Of a DNA stretch of 64,000 nucleotides, positions 8,113 through 17,178 are shown in pieces; positions within the stretch are counted from its first letter, which is position 1, and every line of letters begins with the position of its first letter. This DNA is from Pseudomonas mucoides (GTDB taxonomy: Bacteria; Pseudomonadota; Gammaproteobacteria; Pseudomonadales; Pseudomonadaceae), in contig NZ_JACOPW010000002.1 of NCBI RefSeq assembly GCF_015461845.1, positions 372,001 to 436,000 on the forward strand, read 5' to 3'. The notes beneath the pieces are model-generated. The model had not been told where the DNA came from. It searched no databases and saw only the letters and a list, made by a program, of their open reading frames with translations. Both the position numbers and the translations under genes were made by a program.

Positions 8113-9453
8113 ATGGCCGACTCAAGTAAAAAAATGAGCCTTGTGGGGCTCACTACCCTGGTGATGGTCAACATGATGGGGTCGGGCATCATCATGTTGC
8201 CGACCAGCATGGCCCAGCTCGGGGCCATTTCATTGCTGTCATGGATTGTCACGGCGATTGGCTCCATGGCCATCGCCTACTGCTTTTCCCAATGTGGCAT
8301 TTATTGTCAGCGCTCCGGCGGGTTATCCGCCTACACCGAAGAAGCGCATGGCAAGTCAGGGTTCTTCCTCTGTTCGTATCTGTACTTCCTGTCGCTGGCC
8401 ATTGCCAACGTCGCGGTCGCTATCTCGGCCGTGGGGTACATGACCTCGTTCCTGCCCTGGCTGGGCACGGGCGCAATCCCGCTGTTCATCGGTACGGTCG
8501 GCCTGCTGTGGCTGACCACCGTCGCTAACTTCGGTGGCCCCGGCATCACCGGCAGGATCGGCGCGATTACCGTCTGGGGAGTGATCATCCCGGTGGCAGG
8601 CCTGAGCATCATTGGCTGGTTCTGGTTCAAACCGGAGATATTGGTGTCCGCCTGGAACCCGAATAACCTTTCCAACGCCGACGCGATCAGCAGTGCGATT
8701 CCATTGACCCTCTGGGCATTTCTGGGTATGGAATCAGCGGCACAGGCCAGCGACGCCGTTGAAAACCCCAAGCGCACCGTACCGCTGGCCTGCCTGTTCG
8801 GCACGTTGGGTGCAGCGGTGGTCTACGTGCTGTCGACGACCGTGATCCAGGGCATCATTCCCAACGAGGAACTGGCCAACTCCTCGGCGCCCTTCGCGCT
8901 GGTCTACGCGCAAATGTTCAACCCCACGGTCGGAACCATCATCATGGCGTTGGCGGTGATGGCGTGTGTGGGCTCGCTGCTGGGATGGCAGTTCACCTTG
9001 GCTCAAACGGCGAAAATGACCGCCGACCAAGGAATGTTTCCGAAACTGTTCAGCAAGCTCAACAGGCACAACGCGCCCCTCCTGGGCATGCTGGTGTGTG
9101 GTGTGTTGCAGACGCTGATGGCCCTGTCGACCATTTCACCCAATGCCGCCGCTCAGTTCGGCAAACTGGTCAATCTTGCCGCCGTGACCAACCTGATCCC
9201 CTACGTGACGGCACTGACCGGGCTGCTGGTCATGATGTACAAGGCGCGGGTTTCGTCAGCGGTTTACCTGCGTAATACCCCCGTATTGCTGATCGCGCTC
9301 GCCTATTCATTGTATGCCCTGCACTCGTGCGGCAAGGACGCGGTGTTCGGGGGCGCCCTTGTGCTGGTGTTCGGCTACCCACTGTATGGCTGGCTCGCCA
9401 AGCGCTTTGCCGTTGTGTCTCCCACCGACCCTGCCAGGGTCGACACCCCTTAG
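8113..9453 (+). CDS. potE: APC-family amino acid exchanger, PotE-like
   Basis: The 446-residue protein has about 12 membrane segments and the APC signature at the N-terminus (MMGSGIIMLPTSMAQLG). The sequence is close in length and in several motifs (YFLSLAIANVAVAISAVGY, AFLGMESAAQASDAVENPKR) to PotE putrescine-ornithine antiporters. It starts at an ATG after AAGGAGTTTTCG. Downstream lie a solute-binding-protein gene (46 bp) and a small lipoprotein-like gene. No ornithine decarboxylase is adjacent, so the substrate could be another amino acid or amine. Confidence 0.8.
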   Translation: MADSSKKMSLVGLTTLVMVNMMGSGIIMLPTSMAQLGAISLLSWIVTAIGSMAIAYCFSQCGIYCQRSGGLSAYTEEAHGKSGFFLCSYLYFLSLAIANVAVAISAVGYMTSFLPWLGTGAIPLFIGTVGLLWLTTVANFGGPGITGRIGAITVWGVIIPVAGLSIIGWFWFKPEILVSAWNPNNLSNADAISSAIPLTLWAFLGMESAAQASDAVENPKRTVPLACLFGTLGAAVVYVLSTTVIQGIIPNEELANSSAPFALVYAQMFNPTVGTIIMALAVMACVGSLLGWQFTLAQTAKMTADQGMFPKLFSKLNRHNAPLLGMLVCGVLQTLMALSTISPNAAAQFGKLVNLAAVTNLIPYVTALTGLLVMMYKARVSSAVYLRNTPVLLIALAYSLYALHSCGKDAVFGGALVLVFGYPLYGWLAKRFAVVSPTDPARVDTP

Positions 9454-9499
9454 GCCTGGTTTCTGGACGGTACTGACATCTGAATTCGGGGAATGGGAC

Positions 9500-10393
9500 A
9501 TGAATGCACAACGAAGCAAAACCATCGCACTGCTCTTTGCCTGCCTGCCACTGCTGGCCAGCGCCAACACCCTTGAACGGGTGCGCTCAAGCAATACGTT
9601 GACCCTCGGCTACCTGCCTGACTTCGCGCCCTTCAGCGTCAAAGTCGGCGACAAGGTCCAGGGTTATGCCATCAGTCTTTGCGACAAAATCGCCAACAAG
9701 GTCAAGGCCGAACTGGGTTTGCCCGAACTACAGGTCAGTTACCTGCCTGTCACCGTCGTCGATGGGATCAGTGCCGTCAGCTCAGGCAAGGTCGACCTCC
9801 TCTGCACACCAACGCCGCCAACACTGGAACGACGCAAGACAGTGAGCTATTCGGTGCCCATTTACACCGCAGGCCTCTCGGCGGTGGTGCACCAGGATGC
9901 CCCGGCGACGCTGCTGGACGTGCTCAATGGCAAAGTGGCCCACACCGGACCCACCTGGCGTGCCACCGTCAACCATGGTCTGTCCAACCAGACTTATGTC
10001 ACCACGACCGGAGGCGTGAGCGAGGCGTGGATTCGTCAGCAGATGCGCTTGCTGGGCGTGGTCGCCACACTGATCACGGTCAACACTACGGCCGAAGGAC
10101 TCGAGTTGGTCGCCAAAGGCAAAGCCGATGCGATGTTCAGCGAACGGATGATGCTCAGGAACCTCCTCGACAGCCGCTACCCAACGGGCAACCTGGTCCT
10201 GCTGGAGCGTATTTTCGAGTACGCCCCAACGGCCATGGCAGTACCGCGTAACGATGAAGATTTCCGCTTGCTGGTCGACACCACGCTGAGTGAAATGTAC
10301 CGCTCCGGCGAGATTGAACAGGCGTACGATAAGTACCTGGAAGGCGCCAGCGACACGACCAAAAAGCTGTTCAAGGTCTATGCGCTGCCATAG
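9500..10393 (+). CDS. Periplasmic amino-acid-type solute-binding protein
   Basis: The 297-residue protein has a signal peptide (about 22 residues, cleaved after LLASA) and a family 3 solute-binding fold. Seen are LTLGYLPDFAPFSVKVGDKVQGY near the mature N-terminus, KVDLLCTPTPPTLERRKTVSYS in the hinge region and KADAMFSERMMLRNLL later. Such proteins feed ABC importers or act as sensors, but no ABC permease or ATPase is adjacent. It follows the PotE-like exchanger and may serve the same amine or amino acid. The start ATG at 9500 is chosen because it begins the signal peptide. Confidence 0.8.
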   Translation: MNAQRSKTIALLFACLPLLASANTLERVRSSNTLTLGYLPDFAPFSVKVGDKVQGYAISLCDKIANKVKAELGLPELQVSYLPVTVVDGISAVSSGKVDLLCTPTPPTLERRKTVSYSVPIYTAGLSAVVHQDAPATLLDVLNGKVAHTGPTWRATVNHGLSNQTYVTTTGGVSEAWIRQQMRLLGVVATLITVNTTAEGLELVAKGKADAMFSERMMLRNLLDSRYPTGNLVLLERIFEYAPTAMAVPRNDEDFRLLVDTTLSEMYRSGEIEQAYDKYLEGASDTTKKLFKVYALP

Positions 10394-10431
10394 CGCCGAC
10401 GAAAACAGACGGTGTCCACTGGAGAACTCCC

Positions 10432-10620
10432 GTGATCAAGCACTTGATTCCCCTTGTCATGGTCGCCCTGCTCATCGCGATCAGCGGTTCGTCCTGCCAT
10501 GACCGTCAACAGGACAACGATGAAAACGCCGTGCAGCATCCGCCGTTTACCGATGGCAATGGCAAGTACATCCCGCAGCAGCAACTTCAGCCTTCGACGA
10601 TGCCTCGGCAGAGAATGTGA
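10432..10620 (+). CDS. Small putative lipoprotein
   Basis: This is a 62-residue product from a GTG start after ACTGGAGAACTCCC. Residues 1-20 form a hydrophobic signal ending GSSC, an imperfect lipobox, followed by a polar Asp/Gln-rich tail. The gene lies 38 bp after the solute-binding gene and ends 7 bp before the convergent MscS gene. No family is recognised. Coding is inferred from the signal-like N-terminus and ribosome site. Confidence 0.5.
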   Translation: MIKHLIPLVMVALLIAISGSSCHDRQQDNDENAVQHPPFTDGNGKYIPQQQLQPSTMPRQRM

Positions 10621-10627
10621 AGAGCGC

Positions 10628-12238
10628 TCAACTGTCCTTCGGTTCTTGCGCGGGTGCCGTATACCATTTGTCCCGGGGCACCCACTTCTCTGCCTGCGGA
10701 TCACCCAAATAATGCGGCGACATGATCTGCACGCCGTACTCATTGAACACATCCTGAATATTGGCGTGCAGCATGCTCAGTAACTCCGCACGCGGTCGAG
10801 GCTGGCTGGGAATGGCCTGGGCCACCAGACGGTACTCGGGATAGAAGTCTGACAACGCGGTTTGAAATACCTGCGGGGGCGGGTTTTCAAGAATGCCCGG
10901 GGTGCGTTTGGCGGCTTCCAGCAACATCGCCTCCACCTGCCGCCACGGCGTGTCGTAGCCAATGGTCACGACGGTGTCGACCACGTAACCGGCGCCCTGC
11001 ACGGTGCGCGAGTAATTCTTGGTCACGGTGTTGGTGATCATGGAATTGGGCAGGGTCAACACTTCGCCCAGGCCCGTGCGGATTCGCGTGGTGAACATAC
11101 CCAACTCGGTCACCGTGCCTTCGTACTCGCCAATGCGTACAAATTCGCCGGGACGCAATGTTCGGGTGTAAGTCAGGATCAATCCCGCCGCCGCCTGACC
11201 CACCACGCTGGACGCGCCCAGCGAAATCATCAAACCGATCAGCACCGACAAGCCTTTAAATGCATCGGTGCCGGCGCCCGGCAGGTACGGGTAAGCCATG
11301 GCCAATGCAAACAACCACACCGCCAGGGACACCAGGCGCTGGGTCGGTTGCAGGGTTTCATGGTTCAGCCAACTGAAGGTGCCGGGGGTCGCCATGCGCC
11401 GAAGCACCCGACGCATGAAGGCGGTAACGCCTCGGGCAATGAAATAAATCGCCACCGCCACGCCCAGTCCGGGAATGGCGCCCAGGATGCCTTGCAGCAA
11501 ATAGTCGCCGAGTTCCAACAGGTAGGTGTTAAGGCGCTCGCCCCATGGCCGGGTGTAGGGGAACCGCGACAGGACAAACCCCAGCCATTCATAGGTCAAC
11601 AACACCACCACGGCCCAGCGCAGCCACTCAAACGCACGACTGACCAACGGATAGAGGTAACTGACGTCGAAAAGCTGTGTGCGCCCGACCTTCAGCGCCT
11701 GGCTATGACGATGCACCAGTCCGGGAAGTTTCTTCAGCAGTTTGCGTCGCAGGTACGCCATGGCGTAGAGCAAGACGATGTAAATAACAGTGGCGAACAC
11801 CGCAGCGCCCACCGACCTTATGATTAACTGCAGGCTGCGCGCTTCCTGGGTTTCAGACACCACCAGACGCAGATTTCGCGCTGCTGCTTCAGCCGCCTGC
11901 TGCGCCGAATCGAATTCGCTGGCGTCGAAATCCTTGGCCGAAACGATAAACGCGCGCCGGCTGCCCAGCAGTACCATATAGCTGTCCAGCACCGGGTCGA
12001 CGGTAACGTTCAGATCATCCGCCTCATCCAGCGCTTCGCCGATCACCGCTTTCGCGCGCTTGACCCGCGACACCGGAGGTTCCCCCAATATCGTTGCGCG
12101 AAACACCATGACGCTACGGTTGGCGACCTTTAATTCAGCCGGCGGATCCACCACGCTGGGTGTATTTTCGGCCCACACCAACACCGACCCGCACATCCCG
12201 ACAACGATCAATATCACCGCGAGCAACCTGCTCCGCAT
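10628..12238 (-). CDS. MscS-family mechanosensitive channel with periplasmic domain
   Basis: The 536-residue protein begins with a signal peptide (cleaved near VWAENTPS). A periplasmic region of about 110 residues follows, then several membrane segments (about 125-145, 185-205, 235-260, 295-345), with the MscS pore and beta domain at 335-410 (LIGLMISLGASSVVGQAAAG, LRPGEFVRIGEYEGTVTELG). The C-terminal alpha-beta domain ends around residue 500. These channels release solutes on hypo-osmotic shock. The gene is transcribed alone and converges with the small lipoprotein gene. Confidence 0.88.
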   Translation of the reverse strand: MRSRLLAVILIVVGMCGSVLVWAENTPSVVDPPAELKVANRSVMVFRATILGEPPVSRVKRAKAVIGEALDEADDLNVTVDPVLDSYMVLLGSRRAFIVSAKDFDASEFDSAQQAAEAAARNLRLVVSETQEARSLQLIIRSVGAAVFATVIYIVLLYAMAYLRRKLLKKLPGLVHRHSQALKVGRTQLFDVSYLYPLVSRAFEWLRWAVVVLLTYEWLGFVLSRFPYTRPWGERLNTYLLELGDYLLQGILGAIPGLGVAVAIYFIARGVTAFMRRVLRRMATPGTFSWLNHETLQPTQRLVSLAVWLFALAMAYPYLPGAGTDAFKGLSVLIGLMISLGASSVVGQAAAGLILTYTRTLRPGEFVRIGEYEGTVTELGMFTTRIRTGLGEVLTLPNSMITNTVTKNYSRTVQGAGYVVDTVVTIGYDTPWRQVEAMLLEAAKRTPGILENPPPQVFQTALSDFYPEYRLVAQAIPSQPRPRAELLSMLHANIQDVFNEYGVQIMSPHYLGDPQAEKWVPRDKWYTAPAQEPKDS

Positions 12239-12360
12239 GCGTCAGTTCCTTACGTCACAGGATTAGGACAGGGTCTGTAGGCAGCGTAGTTGAGCGATGA
12301 GCGGTTGTCAGATTCCCGCCGTCGGTCCTTGGTAAGCGATTGGGTAGCGGCCAGCGAGCC

Positions 12361-12402
12361 AAAAAAAACAGGAGCGCGGCAAGCCGGGCTCCTGTTTTTT
12401 TG
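12361..12402. terminator. Strong bidirectional-looking terminator after ybdD
   Basis: A 13-bp stem (AAAAAACAGGAGC with GCTCCTGTTTTTT) and 12-nt loop with A- and T-runs on the two sides. It is 16 bp past the ybdD stop, so on the minus strand it ends the cstA-ybdD transcript. Confidence 0.85.
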
Positions 12403-12417
12403 TCTGGACTTACTGCG

Positions 12418-12615
12418 TCAGCAGCACTTCGGCCCAGCCTTGCTGCCGTATCGAGCTTCCTGGCGCTCCCGGAAGAACACTTCGTAGCTCATCACCGGTT
12501 TGTCCGGGTGCTTGTTCTGCATGTGCTCGACGTAGGTGTCATAGTCCGGCATGCCGACCATCAGGCGCGCGGCCTGACCGAGGTATTTACCGAGACGACT
12601 CAAGTCATTGAACAT
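12418..12615 (-). CDS. ybdD: YbdD/YjiX small protein (DUF466)
   Basis: This is a 65-residue protein of the YbdD/YjiX family with the typical core [19 protein letters not shown] and the conserved R-x-E-A-R-Y-G near the C-terminus. It is encoded 15 bp after cstA on the same strand. In enterobacteria ybdD and yjiX follow the CstA and BtsT (YjiY) pyruvate transporters, and the family is thought to assist the transporter. The ATG at 12615 is chosen because GGAGGAGG lies 7 bp upstream; a GTG two codons earlier is possible. Confidence 0.9.
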   Translation of the reverse strand: MFNDLSRLGKYLGQAARLMVGMPDYDTYVEHMQNKHPDKPVMSYEVFFRERQEARYGSKAGPKCC

Positions 12616-12630
12616 CAACACCCTCCTCCA

Positions 12631-14688
12631 TCAAGCCTGTGGAATGGCCTGGAATGGCGCTTCTTTATCCGTGCGTTCCTTGGTGCCCCAGGCGGCGATG
12701 CCGACCTTGAGCGCAAAGAACAGAATGCTGAAGACCACGAACAGGAACAGCGCCGTCAGCGTCGCGTTGGTATAGGCGTTGAAGATCACATGCTGCATCT
12801 GGTCAATGCTCTTGGCCGGGGCCAACACCTGACCGTTGGCCAGCGCGTCGCTGTACTTCTTCGCCAGGGCGAGGAAACCGATGGCCGGGTTGGCGTCGAA
12901 CAGCTTGATGAAACCCGCCGTCACGGTGCAGATCAGCAGCCAGACGGCTGGCAGCATGGTCACCCAGATGTAGCGCTGGCGCTTCATTTTGATCAGCACA
13001 ACCGTTGCCAACATCAGCGCGATACCGGCCAGCATCTGATTGGAGATACCAAACAGCGGCCACAAGGTGTTGATCCCACCCAGAGGATCGATCACGCCTT
13101 GATAGAGCAAGTAGCCCCACATCGCCACGCAACCGGCGGTGGCGATCAGGTTGGCGGGCCAGGAATCGGTGCGTTTGAGCGCTGGAACGAAGGAGCCAAG
13201 CAAATCCTGGAGCATGAAGCGACCGGCACGGGTACCGGCGTCGACCGCCGTCAGGATGAACAGCGCTTCAAACAGAATCGCGAAGTGGTACCAGAACGCC
13301 ATGGTGTTTTCACCCGGCAGGACGTGGTGCAGGATCTGCGCGATACCGACCGCCAGGGTCGGCGCACCGCCAGCACGGGCCAGGATAGTGGTTTCACCAA
13401 TGTCATGGGCCACCGCTTGCAGGGCTTCCGGGGTAATCGCAAAGCCCCAGCTGCTGACGGTTTGAGCGACGGAGACAACATCCGCGCCGACCAACGCCGC
13501 GGGGCTGTTCATCGCAAAGTACACACCTGGCTCGATGACCGAGGCGGCAACCATGGCCATGATGGCGACAAACGATTCCATCAACATGCCGCCGTAACCG
13601 ATGTAACGGGCATGACCTTCACTGGCCAGCAGTTTCGGCGTGGTGCCGGACGCGATCAGCGCATGGAAACCCGAGACCGCGCCACAAGCGATGGTGATGA
13701 ACAGGAACGGGAACAGACCGCCCTTCCACACCGGGCCGGTGCCGTCGATGAACTGGGTCAGTGCGGGCATTTTCAGCTCGGGCATGGTGATCAGAATGCC
13801 GATCGCCAAGGCCACGATGGTGCCGATTTTCAGGAAGGTCGACAGGTAGTCACGGGGAGCCAGGATCAGCCATACCGGCAGTACCGCCGCGACAAAACCG
13901 TAACCAATCAGCATCCAGGTGATCTGGATACCGGTGAAGGTAAAGGCCTTGGCCCACACCGGATCAGCCGCGATCTGCCCACCGAGCCAGATCGAACCGA
14001 GCAACAACGCCACGCCGACCACAGAGATTTCGCCAATGCGACCCGGGCGGATGTAGCGCATGTAAATGCCCATGAACATCGCAATCGGGATGGTCGCCAT
14101 CACCGTGAAAATGCCCCAAGGGCTCTCGGCCAAGGCTTTCACCACGATCAGCGCCAGCACCGCGAGGATGATGATCATGATCAGGAAGCAGCCAAACAGC
14201 GCGATGGTGCCGGGGATGCGACCCATTTCTTCACGAACCATGTCGCCGAGCGAACGACCGTTGCGGCGAGTGGACATGAACAGGACCATGAAGTCCTGAA
14301 CCGCACCGGCCAGCACCACGCCGGCGATAAGCCACAGCGTGCCGGGCAGGTAGCCCATTTGCGCCGCCAGTACCGGGCCGACCAGGGGACCCGCGCCGGC
14401 AATGGCCGCGAAGTGGTGACCGAACAACACGTGTTTATTGGTCGGCACGTAGTCCAGGCCATCGTTATTGATGACCGCGGGCGTGGCACGATTGGGGTCC
14501 AGTTGCATCACCTTGGTGGCGATGAACAGGCTGTAGTAGCGATAGGCAACGAGGTAGATAGCGATAGCTGCGACTACGATCCAGAGGGCGTTGATCGCTT
14601 CGCCGCGGCGCAGGGCCACGACACTTAGCGCAAACGCTCCCAGAACAGCCACGGCAAACCAGGCGAGGTGTTTAGCCAGACGGGGCAT
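12631..14688 (-). CDS. cstA: Carbon starvation protein A, pyruvate/peptide transporter
   Basis: This is a 685-residue polytopic membrane protein with about 16-18 hydrophobic segments. The CstA family block NKHVLFGHHFAAIAGAGPLV lies near residue 84 and TRRNGRSLGDMVREEMG near residue 136. CstA/BtsT proteins import pyruvate with protons and have been linked to peptide uptake. The ATG follows AGGAGACACGCT. It is co-transcribed with ybdD, and across a 378-bp intergenic region it diverges from a Cache-domain kinase and response regulator that probably control it. Confidence 0.93.
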   Translation of the reverse strand: MPRLAKHLAWFAVAVLGAFALSVVALRRGEAINALWIVVAAIAIYLVAYRYYSLFIATKVMQLDPNRATPAVINNDGLDYVPTNKHVLFGHHFAAIAGAGPLVGPVLAAQMGYLPGTLWLIAGVVLAGAVQDFMVLFMSTRRNGRSLGDMVREEMGRIPGTIALFGCFLIMIIILAVLALIVVKALAESPWGIFTVMATIPIAMFMGIYMRYIRPGRIGEISVVGVALLLGSIWLGGQIAADPVWAKAFTFTGIQITWMLIGYGFVAAVLPVWLILAPRDYLSTFLKIGTIVALAIGILITMPELKMPALTQFIDGTGPVWKGGLFPFLFITIACGAVSGFHALIASGTTPKLLASEGHARYIGYGGMLMESFVAIMAMVAASVIEPGVYFAMNSPAALVGADVVSVAQTVSSWGFAITPEALQAVAHDIGETTILARAGGAPTLAVGIAQILHHVLPGENTMAFWYHFAILFEALFILTAVDAGTRAGRFMLQDLLGSFVPALKRTDSWPANLIATAGCVAMWGYLLYQGVIDPLGGINTLWPLFGISNQMLAGIALMLATVVLIKMKRQRYIWVTMLPAVWLLICTVTAGFIKLFDANPAIGFLALAKKYSDALANGQVLAPAKSIDQMQHVIFNAYTNATLTALFLFVVFSILFFALKVGIAAWGTKERTDKEAPFQAIPQA

Positions 14689-14800
14689 AGCGTGTCTCCT
14701 GCCGACAGCCAGTGACTGCGGCGGTAATTTTTATAATTGTGTCCGCGGTGCGGAGCTGGCCCAATATCCCCGCATGCCGTCTACAAATAAATCCGCGTTA

Positions 14801-14833
14801 CTACGTACGCCACGTCTACGTAGTTCTACGTAG
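14801..14833. promoter_or_regulatory. Triple TACGTA operator cluster upstream of cstA
   Basis: TACGTA occurs at 14802, 14817 and 14827. The last two are perfect 8-bp palindromes CTACGTAG (14816-14823, 14826-14833) with centres 10 bp apart, one helical turn. The cluster lies 113-145 bp upstream of cstA. A dimeric regulator, most simply the adjacent LuxR-type response regulator, is the inferred ligand. The rest of 14689-15066 holds the REP pair listed next and no gene. Confidence 0.5.
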
Positions 14834-14848
14834 ATCACGCAGATCCCT

Positions 14849-14938
14849 TGTAGGAGTGAGCCTGCTCGCGATAGCTATCTACCGGCCAATATCAATATCG
14901 CCTGATACACCGCCATCGCGAGCAGGCTCACTCCTACA
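14849..14938. repeat. Inverted pair of REP palindromes
   Basis: Two 24-bp copies in opposite orientation (14849-14872 and 14915-14938) are perfect reverse complements, with core GGAGTGAGCCTGCTCGCG and a 42-bp spacer. This is the common Pseudomonas REP doublet, presumed mobilised in trans by RAYT transposases. Confidence 0.9.
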
Positions 14939-15066
14939 GGGGGTTTGCATTTCAACCGACTGACACGTCGGCCGCTGGTCATTCCGTCCAGCAGCGCTAC
15001 AGGAAACGCATCTCTTTGGCCTATGATGCCGGCCTTCGCCCTTCTTCGGTCCGGTCAGGAGCCAAG

Positions 15067-16434
15067 ATGCAGCTCAAACACAAAATCGTCGCGCTCGGGA
15101 TTCTGCCGCTGGTATTGGCCATTGCGGTGATTTGTGCGCTGGTGATTTCCCTGAACCGCCAACTCGGCGATCAACAGGCCCAGCTGATTGAAGACAGCAT
15201 CCTGGCCAGCAAGCGTGCCGAGCTTAAAAACTACGTGGAAATGGCGCAAAGCCTGATCGCGCCGCTGTACGACGACGGCCACGGTGACGCGCATGCCCAG
15301 CAGCAAGTCCTGGAAGAACTGCGCAAGCTCAGCTTCGGCATCAACGGCTACTTCTTCGTCTACGACCGTGAAGGTCGCAGCCTGATGCACGCGCGCCAGA
15401 CCGAACTGGTGGGCAAGTACCTGTGGGACATGAAAGACCCGCACGGCTTGCCGGTGATTCAGGCGCTGCTCAAAAGTGCGCAATCGGGCGAAGGCTTTCA
15501 GCGTTACGCCTGGAACAAACCCTCCTCCGGTCAGGTCACCGATAAACTCGCCTACGTCGTGATGTTGGACCGTTGGGGCTGGATGCTCGGCACCGGCATT
15601 TACCTGGAGGACGTCGAACGCGCCACGCAGCAGGCCCGTGACGAAGTGGCTCAGGGCATCCGCAAGACCATGCTGGCGATTGCCGTGGTGGCGTTGGTGG
15701 CGGTGCTGTTTGTATTCGCCAGTGGCATGACGCTGAACGTCAGCGAGCATCGCTTGGCGGATAAAAAATTGCAGCGCCTGACCCAACGCATCGTCAGCCT
15801 CCAGGAAGAAGAGCGATCACGGGTCTCCCGCGAGTTGCATGACGGCATCAGCCAGTTGCTGGTGTCGATCAAGTTTCGCTTCGAACTGGCCAGCCATCTG
15901 CTGGAAAACGAACAGGGCCATGACAAAGGCTTGAGCACGCTGAAGGATGCCACCGAGCGCCTGGGCGAAGCCATTGGTGAAGTCCGCAGCCTCTCCCATG
16001 ACCTGCGCTCTTCCCTGCTCGACACCTTGGGCTTGCCGGCCGCCATCGGCCAACTCGCCGCCGAGTTCGAGCAACGCAGCGGTCTCAAAGTAACGTATGA
16101 CGACAACGAATTCGACTGTCACCTGGTCGACGGCGCGGCCGTCGCGCTGTTCCGGATCGTGCAAGAAGGCCTGACCAATATCGAACGCCACGCCCAGGCA
16201 AAGAACGTTTCCATTACCCTGCACGGCGCTGAAGAATCGGTACGCCTGAGCGTGGTGGATGACGGAATCGGATTCAATGTCGCTCAGGTCGAGCGTCGCC
16301 ACGCGGGCATCGGCTTGCGTAACATCCGTGAACGGGTCGAGCACTTTGGCGGACGTTTCGAACTGATATCGATCCCCGGCAGGAGTGAACTGGACGTGCA
16401 GCTGCCGATGAAAGTACCCGCTACGAAACGCTGA
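15067..16434 (+). CDS. Cache-domain sensor histidine kinase (NarL-type partner)
   Basis: The 455-residue protein has TM1 at about residues 7-28 and a periplasmic sCache_2-like domain (about 35-195, with NGYFFVYDREGRSLMH and DRWGWMLGTGIY). TM2 lies at about 200-222, a HisKA_3 dimerisation domain carries the phospho-accepting histidine (RVSRELHDGISQLLVSIKF), and a C-terminal HATPase domain has DDGIGFN and GIGLRNIRERV. Related sCache_2 sensors bind small carboxylates such as pyruvate, propionate or acetate, which fits the divergent cstA. The ATG at 15067 follows CAGGAGCCAAG. The response-regulator gene begins 32 bp after the stop. Confidence 0.9.
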   Translation: MQLKHKIVALGILPLVLAIAVICALVISLNRQLGDQQAQLIEDSILASKRAELKNYVEMAQSLIAPLYDDGHGDAHAQQQVLEELRKLSFGINGYFFVYDREGRSLMHARQTELVGKYLWDMKDPHGLPVIQALLKSAQSGEGFQRYAWNKPSSGQVTDKLAYVVMLDRWGWMLGTGIYLEDVERATQQARDEVAQGIRKTMLAIAVVALVAVLFVFASGMTLNVSEHRLADKKLQRLTQRIVSLQEEERSRVSRELHDGISQLLVSIKFRFELASHLLENEQGHDKGLSTLKDATERLGEAIGEVRSLSHDLRSSLLDTLGLPAAIGQLAAEFEQRSGLKVTYDDNEFDCHLVDGAAVALFRIVQEGLTNIERHAQAKNVSITLHGAEESVRLSVVDDGIGFNVAQVERRHAGIGLRNIRERVEHFGGRFELISIPGRSELDVQLPMKVPATKR

Positions 16435-16466
16435 CTCACCCCTTACAACAAGAGTGAACACCCGCG

Positions 16467-17099
16467 ATGAACCTGCCTTACCCGATCCGCGTCGCCTTGG
16501 TCGACGATCATTCCCTGGTCCGTGACGGGATCAAAGCGTTGCTGGCGGTCATGGCGCCCCTGGAAGTGGTGGGAGAAGCCGAAAGCGGTGCTCAAGCAAT
16601 CGAAATGGTCGGGCGCTGTCAGCCGGACCTGTTGCTGGTCGACATCAGTTTGCGCGACATGAACGGCCTCGAACTGACGCGCCTATTGCGCAGTCAGTAC
16701 CCGACGCTGAAAGTGCTGGTGCTGAGCATGTACGACAATAACGAATACGTGAGCGAGTCCGTACGTGCCGGTGCCAGCGGCTATGTGCTGAAGAATTCGC
16801 CCTCGCGGGAAATCATTGCGGCCATCGAAGCCATTGCCAGCGGCGGCACGTTCTACAGCGCCGAAATCGCCCAGCGCCTGATCGCCGATAAAAGCGCCGA
16901 CAACGAGCTGACCCCACGCGAAAGCCAAGTGTTGTACAAAATGGCTCAAGGCCTGAACAACAAGGAAATGGCCCGCGAACTCGACATCAGTGTGCGCACG
17001 GTCGAAACCCATCGCTTGAGCATTCGCCGAAAACTCAACATCGACAAACCGGCGGCGCTGGTCAAATACGCAATCGATCACGGGATTATTTCGCGCTAG
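16467..17099 (+). CDS. LuxR/NarL-family response regulator
   Basis: The protein has 210 residues. The receiver domain (about 7-125) has acidic residues Asp13-Asp14, the phosphoacceptor Asp59 (LLLVDISLRDMNGLEL), and the conserved Lys in GYVLKNSPSREII. The C-terminal LuxR-type HTH (about 145-208) has LTPRESQVLYKMAQGLNNKE and ISVRTVETHR. It is encoded directly after the Cache kinase and is its evident partner. The palindromes before cstA are the natural candidate operators. Confidence 0.92.
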   Translation: MNLPYPIRVALVDDHSLVRDGIKALLAVMAPLEVVGEAESGAQAIEMVGRCQPDLLLVDISLRDMNGLELTRLLRSQYPTLKVLVLSMYDNNEYVSESVRAGASGYVLKNSPSREIIAAIEAIASGGTFYSAEIAQRLIADKSADNELTPRESQVLYKMAQGLNNKEMARELDISVRTVETHRLSIRRKLNIDKPAALVKYAIDHGIISR

Positions 17100-17178
17100 A
17101 AAAAAACTGCCGCCGGCCACTCGACTGTTCATACAGGCGTCTATGCTCCAGTGATCTTTCTTGGCTGGACACGGAACT

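Noticed and set aside
12340..14628. A very long open frame antisense to cstA
   Set aside because: It is the complement of cstA with His/Asp/Gln-rich low-complexity content, a usual shadow of high-GC membrane-protein genes. The cstA frame has family motifs.
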